Assembly: GCF_002954775.1 (NCBI RefSeq)
Contig: NZ_PJME01000042.1
Location: forward strand, 1-64,000
DNA from: Streptomyces geranii
GTDB lineage: Bacteria > Actinomycetota > Actinomycetes > Streptomycetales > Streptomycetaceae
Direction: 5' to 3'
DNA: 64,000 nucleotides
Within the stretch, counting starts at the first letter, position 1. Each line of letters begins with the position of its first letter. The position numbers and the translations under genes were made by a program. The notes beneath the pieces are model-generated. The model had not been told where the DNA came from, did no database searches, and saw nothing but the letters and a program-made list of their open reading frames with translations. Positions 35,723 through 44,074 of the stretch are shown here, piece by piece.

Positions 35723-37222
35723 ATGGTGCAGTGGACTTCGGCGGTGGGTACCGCACAGCTCGCCCGACTGCTCACCTCGCAGCAGGACCGCCCCGCCGGC
35801 CCCGGCACCCGTCGCCCGCCCGCGTACCGCTCCCTCGCCGACGGCATCCGCCTGCTGGTGCTGGAGGGCCGCGTGCCGGTGGCCGCCCGCCTCCCTGCCG
35901 AACGCGAACTGGCCCTCGCGCTCTCCGTCAGCCGCACCACGGTCGCCGCCGCCTACGAGGCGCTGCGCGCCGAGGGCTTCCTTGAGTCCCGGCGCGGCGC
36001 GGGCAGCTGGACGGCCGTACCCGCGGGTAACCCGCTTCCCGCGCGCGGGCTCGAACCCCTGCCCCCGGAGGCGCTCGGCTCGGTGATCGACCTCGGTACG
36101 GCGGCCCTCCCAGCGCCCGAGCCCTGGCTCACCCGCGCGGTCCAGGGCGCCCTGGAGGAGCTGCCGCCGTACGCGCATACCCACGGCGACTACCCGGCCG
36201 GGCTGCCCGCCCTGCGCGCGATGATCGCCGAGCGGTACTCCGCGCGCGGGATCCCCACCATGCCTGAGCAGATCATGGTGACGACCGGCGCGATGGGCGC
36301 CATAGACGCGATCTGTCATCTCTTCGCCGGCCGGGGCGAGCGCATCGCCGTGGAGTCGCCGTCGTACGCCAACATCCTCCAGCTGATGCGGGAGGCGGGC
36401 GCCCGGCTCGTGCCCGTCGCGATGGCCGAGGGGCTCGCGGGCTGGGACCTGGACCGCTGGCGCCAGGTGCTGCGCGAGGCCGCGCCCCGGATCGCCTACG
36501 TCGTCGCCGACTTCCACAACCCCACCGGCGCCCTCGCCGACGAGGACCAGCGCCGCCAGCTCGTGGACGCGGCCCGGTCTGCGGGAACCGTGCTCGTCGC
36601 CGACGAGACGATGACCGAGCTGTGGCTGGAGCCGGACGTGGAGATGCCGAGGCCGGTGTGCGGCTTCGACCCCGCCGGGTCCACGGTCATCACGGTGGGG
36701 TCGGCGAGCAAGGCCTTCTGGGCCGGGATGCGCATCGGCTGGGTCCGGGCGGCCCCGGACGTGATCCGCAGCCTGGTCGCCGCGCGGGCCTACGCGGACC
36801 TGGGCACGCCCGTGCTCGAACAGCTGGCCATCAACTGGCTGCTGAGCACGGGCGGCTGGGAACAGGCGGTCCAGATGCGCCGCGAACAGGCCCGCGACAA
36901 CCGGGACGCGCTGGTCACGGCGGTACGACGCGAGCTGCCGGACTGGGAGTTCACGGTGCCCCGGGGCGGGCTCACCCTGTGGGTCCGCACGGGCGGGCTG
37001 TCGGGGTCACGGCTCGCGGAGGCGGGGGAGCGGGTGGGAGTACGGGTGCCGTCGGGGCCGCGTTTCGGGGTCGACGGGGCTTTCGAGGGGTATGTGCGGC
37101 TGCCGTTCACCGTGGGGGGAGCGGTGGCGGAGGAGGCGGCTTTGCGGTTGGCCGCGGCGGCGCGGATCGTGGTGAGCGGGGGGTCTGGGGGAGGCGAGTC
37201 GCCCCGTAGTTTCGTGGCGTAG
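35723..37222 (+). CDS. MocR-type PLP-dependent regulator (YczR-like)
   Basis: A 499-aa GntR/MocR regulator. The winged helix is residues 35-96 (YRSLADGIRLLVLEGRVP; LPAERELALALSVSRTTV), and residues 120-490 form a fold-type-I aminotransferase domain. Lys330 in VGSASKAFWAG is the expected PLP lysine, and HNPTGAL and DETMTEL are the cofactor contacts. As a regulator it would sense a B6-linked ligand. It is divergent from the YczE gene, the arrangement of the YczR group, so it likely controls yczE. The ATG at 35723 has AAGGTGG 11 bases upstream; ATG-like starts at 35657 would add 22 residues. Confidence 0.88.
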   Translation: MVQWTSAVGTAQLARLLTSQQDRPAGPGTRRPPAYRSLADGIRLLVLEGRVPVAARLPAERELALALSVSRTTVAAAYEALRAEGFLESRRGAGSWTAVPAGNPLPARGLEPLPPEALGSVIDLGTAALPAPEPWLTRAVQGALEELPPYAHTHGDYPAGLPALRAMIAERYSARGIPTMPEQIMVTTGAMGAIDAICHLFAGRGERIAVESPSYANILQLMREAGARLVPVAMAEGLAGWDLDRWRQVLREAAPRIAYVVADFHNPTGALADEDQRRQLVDAARSAGTVLVADETMTELWLEPDVEMPRPVCGFDPAGSTVITVGSASKAFWAGMRIGWVRAAPDVIRSLVAARAYADLGTPVLEQLAINWLLSTGGWEQAVQMRREQARDNRDALVTAVRRELPDWEFTVPRGGLTLWVRTGGLSGSRLAEAGERVGVRVPSGPRFGVDGAFEGYVRLPFTVGGAVAEEAALRLAAAARIVVSGGSGGGESPRSFVA

Positions 37223-37411
37223 CGAGCGCAGTCGCGGGCATGCCCGCCGCTGGGGCCGTGTCCGCAGGTCTCGCCCCAGAGGAAGTGCCCTCCAGTCCGG
37301 CGACGTCCGGCACGCTCCGTGACTCGCGGCTGCGCTCGAACGGGGGAGGACCCTCATGAGGCCGCCGGGCCCGCCCTCCAGGCGGACGACGGGACTTCTC
37401 GGACATGCCCC

Positions 37412-37442
37412 AGGGCTGCCCCGCAGGCTGCGGGGCAGCCCT
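37412..37442. terminator. Hairpin between MocR and FtsK-like genes
   Basis: A perfect 14-bp stem (AGGGCTGCCCCGCA at 37412-37425 with 37429-37442) closes a GGC loop. It ends 8 bp before the stop of the minus-strand FtsK-like gene and serves both directions. Confidence 0.75.
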
Positions 37443-37449
37443 GCCGCTG

Positions 37450-39018
37450 TTACGCGCCCTCCGCCACGGCTGCCTCCGCGGGCACCGGCTCCTTCTCCAT
37501 GTCCAGTGGAGCCGTTCTCGGCGGCAACAGGCCCAGCACCGCCTGCCGCTGTGCGTCGCTCGTCGCGTCGTCGTGGGGGTCCGGGGTGGCCGGGACCTGG
37601 AGGCGGTGGACCGGGCCGGTGCCCAGGCGGGCGTAGCCGCGGCCCGGGGGCATCGCCTGGACCGGGGTCGTGTTCGGGGGAGCGCCCAGGACCGCCTCCA
37701 ACTGGGCGGGGGACGCGGGGCCGAGGACGACACGCGCGCGTGTGTGCTGGCGTACGGCCTCGCTCAGGGTGTCCGTACCGTCGAACTGTTCCGCCACCAC
37801 GACCGTGACGTTCGCCGCCCGGCCGTGCCGCAGGGGGACCTGGAGCAGGGACTGGGGGTCGGGGCGGCCGTCGGTGGCCGCCAGGTGCGCGAGGGTGCCA
37901 GGGCGGTCGAGGAGGAGCCAGAGGGGGCGGCGGGTGTCGTCGGGGAGCGGCTGGCCGGCCTGTCGGGCGTGGTTGGCCGTGATGAGGCGGCGTTCCGTCT
38001 CGTGGGAGGCCCATTCGAGGCTGGCCAGGGCGCCGGCGGGGGCGCACTCGACGGCAAGGACGCCGTCCCGGCCGGTCAGGCACGCGTACTCGCCGGTGCC
38101 GCTGCCGTCGACGATCAGGACGTCGCCGTACTGGAGGGCCTGGAGGGCGATCGAGCGCAGGAGTGTCGTCGTGCCGGTGCCGGGGTCGCCCATCACCAGG
38201 AGGTGCGGTTCGGTGGAGCGGGGGCCCGTGCGCCAGACGACCGGCGGGACGTCGCGCTGCTCCTCGCCGTGGCCGAGGGGGAGCGTGCGCTGCACCTGGG
38301 TGGGGTCGGTGAAGCCGAGCACCGTCTCGCCGGGGGACGTGACGAAACGCTGCGCGGCGATGTCGGTGGGGAGCGGCGGCAGGACCGTGACCGTGAGCTG
38401 GTTGCCCTCCTCGTCCCACGCGAAGTGGTACTCCCGGCCCCGGCCCGACTTGGCGTGCAGCAACTGCTCGATCCGCGCGCGGGAGCCCGCCTCGCCGTCG
38501 GTGAAGTACGCGGGGTAGCGCACCAGCAGGTGCGAGACGCGGCCGGTGCCGTCGAACTCGTACGCGGGGAAGGCCTTCTCCCAGTCGCCGCCGTGGGCGT
38601 AGAGGGGATCGGGGTCGTCGGGGGTGGAGAAGTAGGGGACCAGTGCCTCGTACAGGGACTGGAGGCGCTGGGTCTGGGACTCGTCGGGGCCCTCGGGCTC
38701 CACGGGGGCGCGGTCCCGGCCGTGCCAGGCCGCTGCCGCCATCACCGAGATGACGGCGAGCAGCGGGCCGTACGGCACGAGGGCCACGACCAGGACCATC
38801 GAGGCCACCATGAACAGCAGTGGCCCGCGCTTGTCCTTGGGCGTGTCGGCCCACTTGCGCCGGCCGGCCGCGGCCAGTCGGCGAAGACCCCGGCTGATCG
38901 TGATCAGCGGATGGAGGACGTCGGTCGCGCTGTCGGCCGCGGTCCGGGCCAGCTCCCGGCTCCGGGCGATCTGTGCGCTGCCGTTGCTCAGGATGCGGGG
39001 GAGGGGGCGCCGGGCCAC
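37450..39018 (-). CDS. FtsK/SpoIIIE-like ATP-binding membrane protein
   Basis: A 522-aa protein. Residues 1-62 are basic, two membrane segments lie at about 66-100, and the rest is cytoplasmic. Residues 250-430 resemble the FtsK/SpoIIIE ATPase core: LLVMGDPGTGTTTLLRSIALQAL for the P-loop, LLIDG-like VLIVDGSGTG, and WLLLDRPGT. The P-loop reads GDPGTGTTT (277-285), with Thr283 where Lys is essential in active ATPases, so it may bind but not hydrolyse ATP. It is 38 bp downstream of a tiny membrane protein gene. The pair recalls the tra/spd modules of Streptomyces plasmids, but there is no other plasmid gene near. Confidence 0.7.
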   Translation of the reverse strand: MARRPLPRILSNGSAQIARSRELARTAADSATDVLHPLITISRGLRRLAAAGRRKWADTPKDKRGPLLFMVASMVLVVALVPYGPLLAVISVMAAAAWHGRDRAPVEPEGPDESQTQRLQSLYEALVPYFSTPDDPDPLYAHGGDWEKAFPAYEFDGTGRVSHLLVRYPAYFTDGEAGSRARIEQLLHAKSGRGREYHFAWDEEGNQLTVTVLPPLPTDIAAQRFVTSPGETVLGFTDPTQVQRTLPLGHGEEQRDVPPVVWRTGPRSTEPHLLVMGDPGTGTTTLLRSIALQALQYGDVLIVDGSGTGEYACLTGRDGVLAVECAPAGALASLEWASHETERRLITANHARQAGQPLPDDTRRPLWLLLDRPGTLAHLAATDGRPDPQSLLQVPLRHGRAANVTVVVAEQFDGTDTLSEAVRQHTRARVVLGPASPAQLEAVLGAPPNTTPVQAMPPGRGYARLGTGPVHRLQVPATPDPHDDATSDAQRQAVLGLLPPRTAPLDMEKEPVPAEAAVAEGA

Positions 39019-39055
39019 TGCTGTCTCCTGGAGGTGCGTGCGGGCGGGAGGGACG

Positions 39056-39250
39056 TCAGAACTTGATTCCGCCGAGCAGGCTCGCCAGGCTCTCGCCGCC
39101 GGCCTTGATGCTCGGGGCGATGGCGGTGCTCGCCAGATAGAAGCCGAACAGCGCGGCGACGAAGGCGTGCGACGCCTTGAGCCCGTCCTTCTTGAAGAAC
39201 AGGAAGACGATGATGCCGAGCAGAACGACGCCTGAGATGGAGAGGATCAT
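39056..39250 (-). CDS. 64-aa small membrane protein
   Basis: An N-terminal helix (MILSISGVVLLGIIVFLFF), a short Lys-Lys-Asp turn and a second helix (HAFVAALFGFYLASTAI) make a two-helix hairpin; the C-terminus is Gly-Ser-rich. AGGAGATCTCTC precedes ATG 39250. Its position 38 bp before the FtsK-like gene suggests a joint product. I do not know a function. A possible promoter lies around 39300-39325 (TTGCAC...TACATG on the minus strand). Confidence 0.7.
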   Translation of the reverse strand: MILSISGVVLLGIIVFLFFKKDGLKASHAFVAALFGFYLASTAIAPSIKAGGESLASLLGGIKF

Positions 39251-39497
39251 GAGAGATCTCCTGGTGTGGTGGGGACAGTCACCATGAGTTCTTCCAGGAT
39301 CACTGCATGTATCCATACGATAAAAGGTGCAATCGAGTGAATTTCGCCGGATTTCACCCGGCTGGCGGACCCGTCGGGTGTCATTCGCCGCGGTTCGGGC
39401 GCGCTGATCTTTGCCGCCGAGGTGTCGGGTCATGCGCCTGCCGAGCCAGTACTCTGACGATTCACCCGTACGGTTGTAACGAGAGGCGGTCCGGCCG

Positions 39498-39890
39498 ATG
39501 AGCGAAGCCCCCGACCCGGAGGTCGTGGAGCTGGCGACCAAGGTCTTCGACCTGGCCCGGCAGGGGCAGACCGAGGCACTCGTGGCGTACGTCGACGCGG
39601 GCGTCCCGGCGGACCTCACCAACGACCGCGGCGACTCCCTGGTGATGCTCGCCGCCTACCACGGGCACGCGGACGCGGTCCGGGCGCTCCTCGCGCGCGG
39701 TGCCGACGGGGACCGGGTGAACGACCGGGGTCAGACCCCGCTCGCCGGGGCTGTTTTCAAGGGCGCGCAGGACGTCATCCAGGCCCTCCTGGAGGGTGGC
39801 GCCAACCCGGCCGCGGGCATGCCCTCGGCCGTCGACACCGCACGGATGTTCGGCAAGACAGAACTCCTTGAACTGTTCGGCGCACACTGA
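39498..39890 (+). CDS. Ankyrin-repeat protein
   Basis: A 130-aa protein made of three ankyrin repeats: GQTEALVAYVDAGVPADLTNDRGDSLV, then HADAVRALLARGADGDRVNDRGQTPLA, then AQDVIQALLEGGANPAAG (each given only in part). Cytoplasmic; such small proteins mediate protein contacts. It starts 248 bp from the divergent small membrane gene. GAGAGGCGG is 10 bases before the ATG. Confidence 0.88.
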   Translation: MSEAPDPEVVELATKVFDLARQGQTEALVAYVDAGVPADLTNDRGDSLVMLAAYHGHADAVRALLARGADGDRVNDRGQTPLAGAVFKGAQDVIQALLEGGANPAAGMPSAVDTARMFGKTELLELFGAH

Positions 39891-40086
39891 GCCGTACGCA
39901 CTGACCAGCTGAGACACGGAAAACGGGGGAGGCGGAACGGGGCCGCCGGAAATACGGTCGCGGCAGCTTGAACAGCCGGGTCATCATGACGTCGTGATTC
40001 ACGGACGCGATGGCTGGGCAGGTGTTGCCGCACCGCGCGGGCCGTGAGGCGGTCCGCATGGGCCCACCTACGAGAGGCAGAGGAAG

Positions 40087-40146
40087 ATGGTCTACAGCAA
40101 GCAGGAAACGGCGGACGCTCCGACGTGTTGTCACGTGGCCAGGTAG
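40087..40146 (+). CDS. 19-residue peptide with CC motif
   Basis: ATG GTC TAC... encodes MVYSKQETADAPTCCHVAR before TAG. AGAGGCAGAGGAAG lies directly upstream, a strong ribosome site with correct spacing. It ends 45 bp before the HEAT-like gene, so the two are likely on one message. It is not a match to the Streptomyces cysteine/thiol leader peptides that I remember, but the sequence looks like a designed peptide rather than chance. The 301-bp gap 39891-40191 otherwise holds only GC-rich sequence and possible promoters. Confidence 0.5.
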   Translation: MVYSKQETADAPTCCHVAR

Positions 40147-40191
40147 AGCAAGATCCCGGTTGCGTCGACGCTTGATGTGAGGCTGTTTCCC

Positions 40192-41622
40192 ATGTTCGAT
40201 CCGGTCATAGCGCCCAGCGGTACGCTGCTCGGCCTGCTCCAGAGGGGCCGCGGCGACGGCACGCTGCACGCACTCACCGCACCGCGGACCGAGGCGCTCG
40301 CGGCACTGAACCAATGCGTGCTCCGCGACCCCCGCCACGACTGGCAGGTGGAGAACCGCTCCCTTTACTACGCCCGTCTCTATCTCGACCTCCATGGCGA
40401 GCTGGACGAGATCGAGGCCCATCTCTTCGACGCCGAGGACGTCCTCGACACCGACGAGTCACGCACCGGGCTCGCCCTCGCGGTCCTCGGCCACCTCGCC
40501 TCGTACGGCAGGCGCGACGCGCTCGTACTGCTGCGCAGGTACGCCGCCACGGGCACCAGCTGGGCCTGGGCGCTGGACGAGCTGGCGCTCAGGGACGACG
40601 ACGCGGGGCTGCGCGCCCTCGCCGCCCCCGTGCTGGCCCGCTTCGGTACCGACGCGGAGGGCGAGGCCGAACTCGCCGCCGTCGTGCGGGACGCCTTCGA
40701 GCCACGGCCCTGGCGGCTGTGGGCCGACGATCCGCGCGAATCGGTCTCCACGCGCGTGCGTGCCGCCCAGGAGGCCGGCTGCTTCGACCGATGGCAACGC
40801 CAGATGCGACCGTCCGGGCCCCGCCCCGGCTGGAGCGTGCAGGCCGTCTTCGAATGGGCCCAGCAGGGCATCGACCGCGGCGCCGTGCTCCATGTGCCGG
40901 CCGCGCGCTGTCTGACGGCCGTGGCGGGCCCCGAGGACCGGCCGCAGATCCTGGAGGCGGCCCGCAGCGGCGGCGACGGCGCCCGCTGCACGGCGCTGCG
41001 CTATCTCGCGGACGGCAATGATCCCGACGCCCTCGGCCTGATCGAGGGCGCGGTCTCCGACGGCACGACGGCCGTCGTGGAAGCCGCCGTGGACGCATTC
41101 GAACGTATGCGCAGTATCGCCGCCGTCGACCACGCGCGCGGGTGGGTGCACCGGCCCGATCCCCTGGGCGCCGCCGCCGGACGGATGCTCGCCTGTCTGG
41201 GCGCCACCCGGGACAGCGACCTCGTCCTGGGAGCCCTCCGGGAGGCCGTACGGGGCGAAGGACCCGACGCGCCGACCCTGTGGACCCTGGTGGACGGCGC
41301 CGGACGGCTCGGGATCGTCTGCGCGGCCCCCGTCCTGCGCCATGTCTACCGCGAGACCGCCTCGTCCCATCTGCGCGGCCGGGCCGCCCGGGCCCTCGCC
41401 GCCACCGATCCCTCCTTCGCCGCGGGCTTCGCCGTCGAATGCCTGTGGGACTGCGAGGAGACCACCCGCGAGGTCGCCGCCCGGCACGCCGAGACCGGCG
41501 ACGCCAGGGTCGTCGAACAGCTCCGCAGGCTCGCCGCCGACCCGGCCGAGGAGGCTGAGGTCCAGACCGCCGTAAGAAGCCGTATCGGGCCCGATTTCAC
41601 CCGTCGTATGAACGGCGGATGA
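40192..41622 (+). CDS. HEAT/PBS-lyase-like repeat protein
   Basis: A 476-aa all-helical protein of repeated 30-residue units (LALAVLGHLASYGRRDALVLL; LGAAAGRMLACLGATRDSDLV; LRGRAARALAATDPSFAAGF) typical of HEAT-like repeats. No catalytic motif, membrane segment or signal. It is likely a scaffold or binding protein. ATG 40192 is preceded by TGAGG at 9 bases; GTG 40177 would add 5 residues. Upstream is the 19-aa peptide. Confidence 0.75.
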   Translation: MFDPVIAPSGTLLGLLQRGRGDGTLHALTAPRTEALAALNQCVLRDPRHDWQVENRSLYYARLYLDLHGELDEIEAHLFDAEDVLDTDESRTGLALAVLGHLASYGRRDALVLLRRYAATGTSWAWALDELALRDDDAGLRALAAPVLARFGTDAEGEAELAAVVRDAFEPRPWRLWADDPRESVSTRVRAAQEAGCFDRWQRQMRPSGPRPGWSVQAVFEWAQQGIDRGAVLHVPAARCLTAVAGPEDRPQILEAARSGGDGARCTALRYLADGNDPDALGLIEGAVSDGTTAVVEAAVDAFERMRSIAAVDHARGWVHRPDPLGAAAGRMLACLGATRDSDLVLGALREAVRGEGPDAPTLWTLVDGAGRLGIVCAAPVLRHVYRETASSHLRGRAARALAATDPSFAAGFAVECLWDCEETTREVAARHAETGDARVVEQLRRLAADPAEEAEVQTAVRSRIGPDFTRRMNGG

Positions 41623-41750
41623 CTCGGGGGTCAGGAGCGCGTGGACGCGCACCGACCCGCGAGGGGGCGGTGCGCAACGCTCATGGGACGTTTCCCGGCC
41701 GGAAAGATCGACGTTGACGCGAGCACGTCCAGTACGGCGACAACACCCCT

Positions 41751-42875
41751 ATGCGTGTCGTCATCGTGACCGAATCCTTTCCCCCCGATGTGAACGGCGT
41801 GGCCCACTGCGCGCTCCAGACCGCCCGGCACCTCGTCGATCGCGGTCACGTTCCCCTCGTCGTCGCCCCGGCCACCGCCGCCGGGACCGGGCCCGACGCC
41901 TCGGCGCCGTGCCCCGTCGTCCGTGTCCCCTCCCTACCGCTCCCGGGCTACCCCCAGGTCCGCGTCGCCCTCCCCAGCCGACGCGTCGCCGCCGCGATCA
42001 CCGAGCACCGCGCGGACATCGTCCACCTGGCGAGCCCCTTCATCCTCGGCGTGCGCGGCATGGCCGCCGCCGCCCGGCTCGGCATCCCCGCCGTGGCCGT
42101 CTACCAGACCGATCTGGCCGGATACGCTCGCACGTACGTTCATGCGGGTGAGGCGGCAGCCTGGCGCCGCATCCGCTCCGTCCACGCCGCCGCCGACCTG
42201 ACCCTCGCGCCGTCCAGCGCGGCCCTGCACGACCTGGAGACGCACGGCGTGCCCCGGGTGAAGCTCTGGCAGCGCGGGGTGGACACCGTGCGCTTCCGCC
42301 CCGAACTGCGGGACGAGTCCATCCGCCGCGAACTCGCCCCGAACGGCGAGCTGATCGTCGGCTACGTCGGCCGGCTCGCCCCCGAGAAGCAGGTCGAACT
42401 CCTCGCCGGGGTCTGCGGCCTCGACGGCGTACGGGTCGTCGTCGTGGGCGACGGTCCCAGCGAGCCGGGACTGCGCGAGCAGCTGCCCGGGGCGGTCTTC
42501 CTGGGCCGCCGCACCGGCGACGAACTCGCCCGGATCTTCGCCTCGCTGGACGTCTTCGCGCACACCGGCCCCTTCGAGACCTTCTGCCAGACCGTGCAGG
42601 AGGCCATGGCGAGCGGCGTCCCGGTCGTCGCGCCCGCCGCCGGCGGACCGCTCGACCTGGTCGCCCACGGCCGCACCGGCTTGCTGGTCCCGCCGCGCGA
42701 CGCGGCGGCCGTACGGGACGCGGTCTGGTCCCTGGCCGGTGACCCGGCGCTGCGGGCCGCGTACGGCGCCGCCGCGCGGGCGATGGTCGAGGGCCGCACC
42801 TGGGCGGCCGTCGGCGACCAGCTCGTCGGCCACTACGGCGACATCCTCACCGCGCGGACGGTGGTGGCGGCGTGA
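41751..42875 (+). CDS. GT4 mannosyltransferase, MgtA-like
   Basis: A 374-aa GT-B glycosyltransferase of family 4. N-terminal motifs are TESFPPDVNGVAHCALQTA, DIVHLASPFILG and AVYQTDLAGYAR. C-terminal ones are VGYVGRLAPEKQ and the donor-binding GPFETFCQTVQEAMASGVPV. These follow mycobacterial MgtA (Rv0557), a GDP-mannose-dependent alpha-mannosyltransferase for glycolipids. It is cytoplasmic and lies first in a three-gene unit, overlapping the next gene by GTGA. The exact acceptor is unknown. Confidence 0.82.
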   Translation: MRVVIVTESFPPDVNGVAHCALQTARHLVDRGHVPLVVAPATAAGTGPDASAPCPVVRVPSLPLPGYPQVRVALPSRRVAAAITEHRADIVHLASPFILGVRGMAAAARLGIPAVAVYQTDLAGYARTYVHAGEAAAWRRIRSVHAAADLTLAPSSAALHDLETHGVPRVKLWQRGVDTVRFRPELRDESIRRELAPNGELIVGYVGRLAPEKQVELLAGVCGLDGVRVVVVGDGPSEPGLREQLPGAVFLGRRTGDELARIFASLDVFAHTGPFETFCQTVQEAMASGVPVVAPAAGGPLDLVAHGRTGLLVPPRDAAAVRDAVWSLAGDPALRAAYGAAARAMVEGRTWAAVGDQLVGHYGDILTARTVVAA

Positions 42876-44074
42876 ACGGCGAGCCCCCCTGCACCGCGAC
42901 CGGCCCGCTGCGCATCGTCCGGCTGGCCAACTTCGTCGCCCCCGCCTCGGGCGGCCTGCGCACCGCGCTGCGCGAACTGGGCACCGGCTACCGGGCCGCC
43001 GGGCACGAACCCGTCCTCATCGTGCCCGGCGAGCGCGCGAGCGACCGCGACACCGAGCAGGGCCGTGTGATCACCCTGCCCGGCCCGCTGCTGCCCGGCA
43101 CCGGCGGCTACCGCGTCCTCACCGACAAGCGGCGCGTCGCCGCCCTGCTCGAATCACTCGCGCCGGACCGCCTGGAGGTGTCCGACCGGACCACCCTCAG
43201 GTGGACCGGCCGGTGGGCGCGCAGGGCCCGCGTCCCCGCGGTGATGGTCTCCCACGAGACCGCCGACGGAGTCCTGCGCACCTGGGGCCTCTCGGAGAAC
43301 CTCTCCCGGCGCGCAGCCGACGCCCTCAACGTCCGTACGGCACACACCTACGCGCGCGTGGTGTGCACCACCGAGTTCGCCGAGCGCGAGTTCGTCCGGA
43401 TCGGCGCCCGCAATGTCGTACGGGCCCCGCTGGGCGTCGACCTGGTCCTGCGGCACCCGTCGCTGCGGGACCCGGAGCTGCGCGCCCTGCACGCGCGCGG
43501 GGACGAGACGCTCCTGGTGATGTGCTCCCGGCTGTCCGTCGAGAAGCGGCCGGGAACGGCCCTGGACGCCCTGGAGGCGCTCCTGCGGCGCGGGCACCGG
43601 ACACGGCTCGTGGTGGCCGGGGACGGGCCGCTGCGGGCCCGCCTGGAGCAGCGGGCGCGCGAGCGCCGGTTGCCGGTCACCTTCCTCGGGCACGTCGCCG
43701 ACCGGGCACTGTTGGGCGGACTCCAGGCGTCCGCCGACGTGTGCCTGGCCCCCGGGCCCGCCGAGACGTTCGGGCTCGCCGCGCTGGAGGCCATGGCCTG
43801 CGGTACGCCCGTGGTCGTCAGCGCGTCCTCCGCGTTGCCCGAGGTGATCGGCTCCGCCGGAGCCGTCGCGGCCGACGACGGTGAGGCCTTCGCGGACGCC
43901 GTACGGCTGCTGCTTGCACGGCCCGAGCGGGAGCGCCGGGAGACGGCACGCGCGCGTGCGGAGTGCTTCGGCTGGTCGGCCGCCGTGGAGGCGTTCCTCG
44001 CGGCGCACGACGCGCGGGTGCCGTCCGCCGGTGACGTGCCCGTGCGGCCCGTCGTGCCGGAGGGCGTCGCATGA
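42872..44074 (+). CDS. GT4 family glycosyltransferase
   Basis: A 400-aa GT-B protein. Its N-terminal domain starts IVRLANFVAPASGGLRTALRE, and the C-terminal domain carries CSRLSVEKRPGTALDAL, VVAGDGPLR and the E-x7-E region PAETFGLAALEAMACG. GTG 42872 overlaps the upstream stop, so it is coupled to the MgtA-like gene and probably adds the next sugar. Donor sugar not readable. Its end overlaps the SGNH gene by ATGA. Confidence 0.85.
   Translation: MNGEPPCTATGPLRIVRLANFVAPASGGLRTALRELGTGYRAAGHEPVLIVPGERASDRDTEQGRVITLPGPLLPGTGGYRVLTDKRRVAALLESLAPDRLEVSDRTTLRWTGRWARRARVPAVMVSHETADGVLRTWGLSENLSRRAADALNVRTAHTYARVVCTTEFAEREFVRIGARNVVRAPLGVDLVLRHPSLRDPELRALHARGDETLLVMCSRLSVEKRPGTALDALEALLRRGHRTRLVVAGDGPLRARLEQRARERRLPVTFLGHVADRALLGGLQASADVCLAPGPAETFGLAALEAMACGTPVVVSASSALPEVIGSAGAVAADDGEAFADAVRLLLARPERERRETARARAECFGWSAAVEAFLAAHDARVPSAGDVPVRPVVPEGVA

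Noticed and set aside
39307..39501. A 64-codon plus-strand frame starting MYPYDKRCNRVNFAGF
   Set aside because: It lies over the likely promoter of the minus-strand small membrane gene, has no ribosome site and overlaps the ankyrin start.
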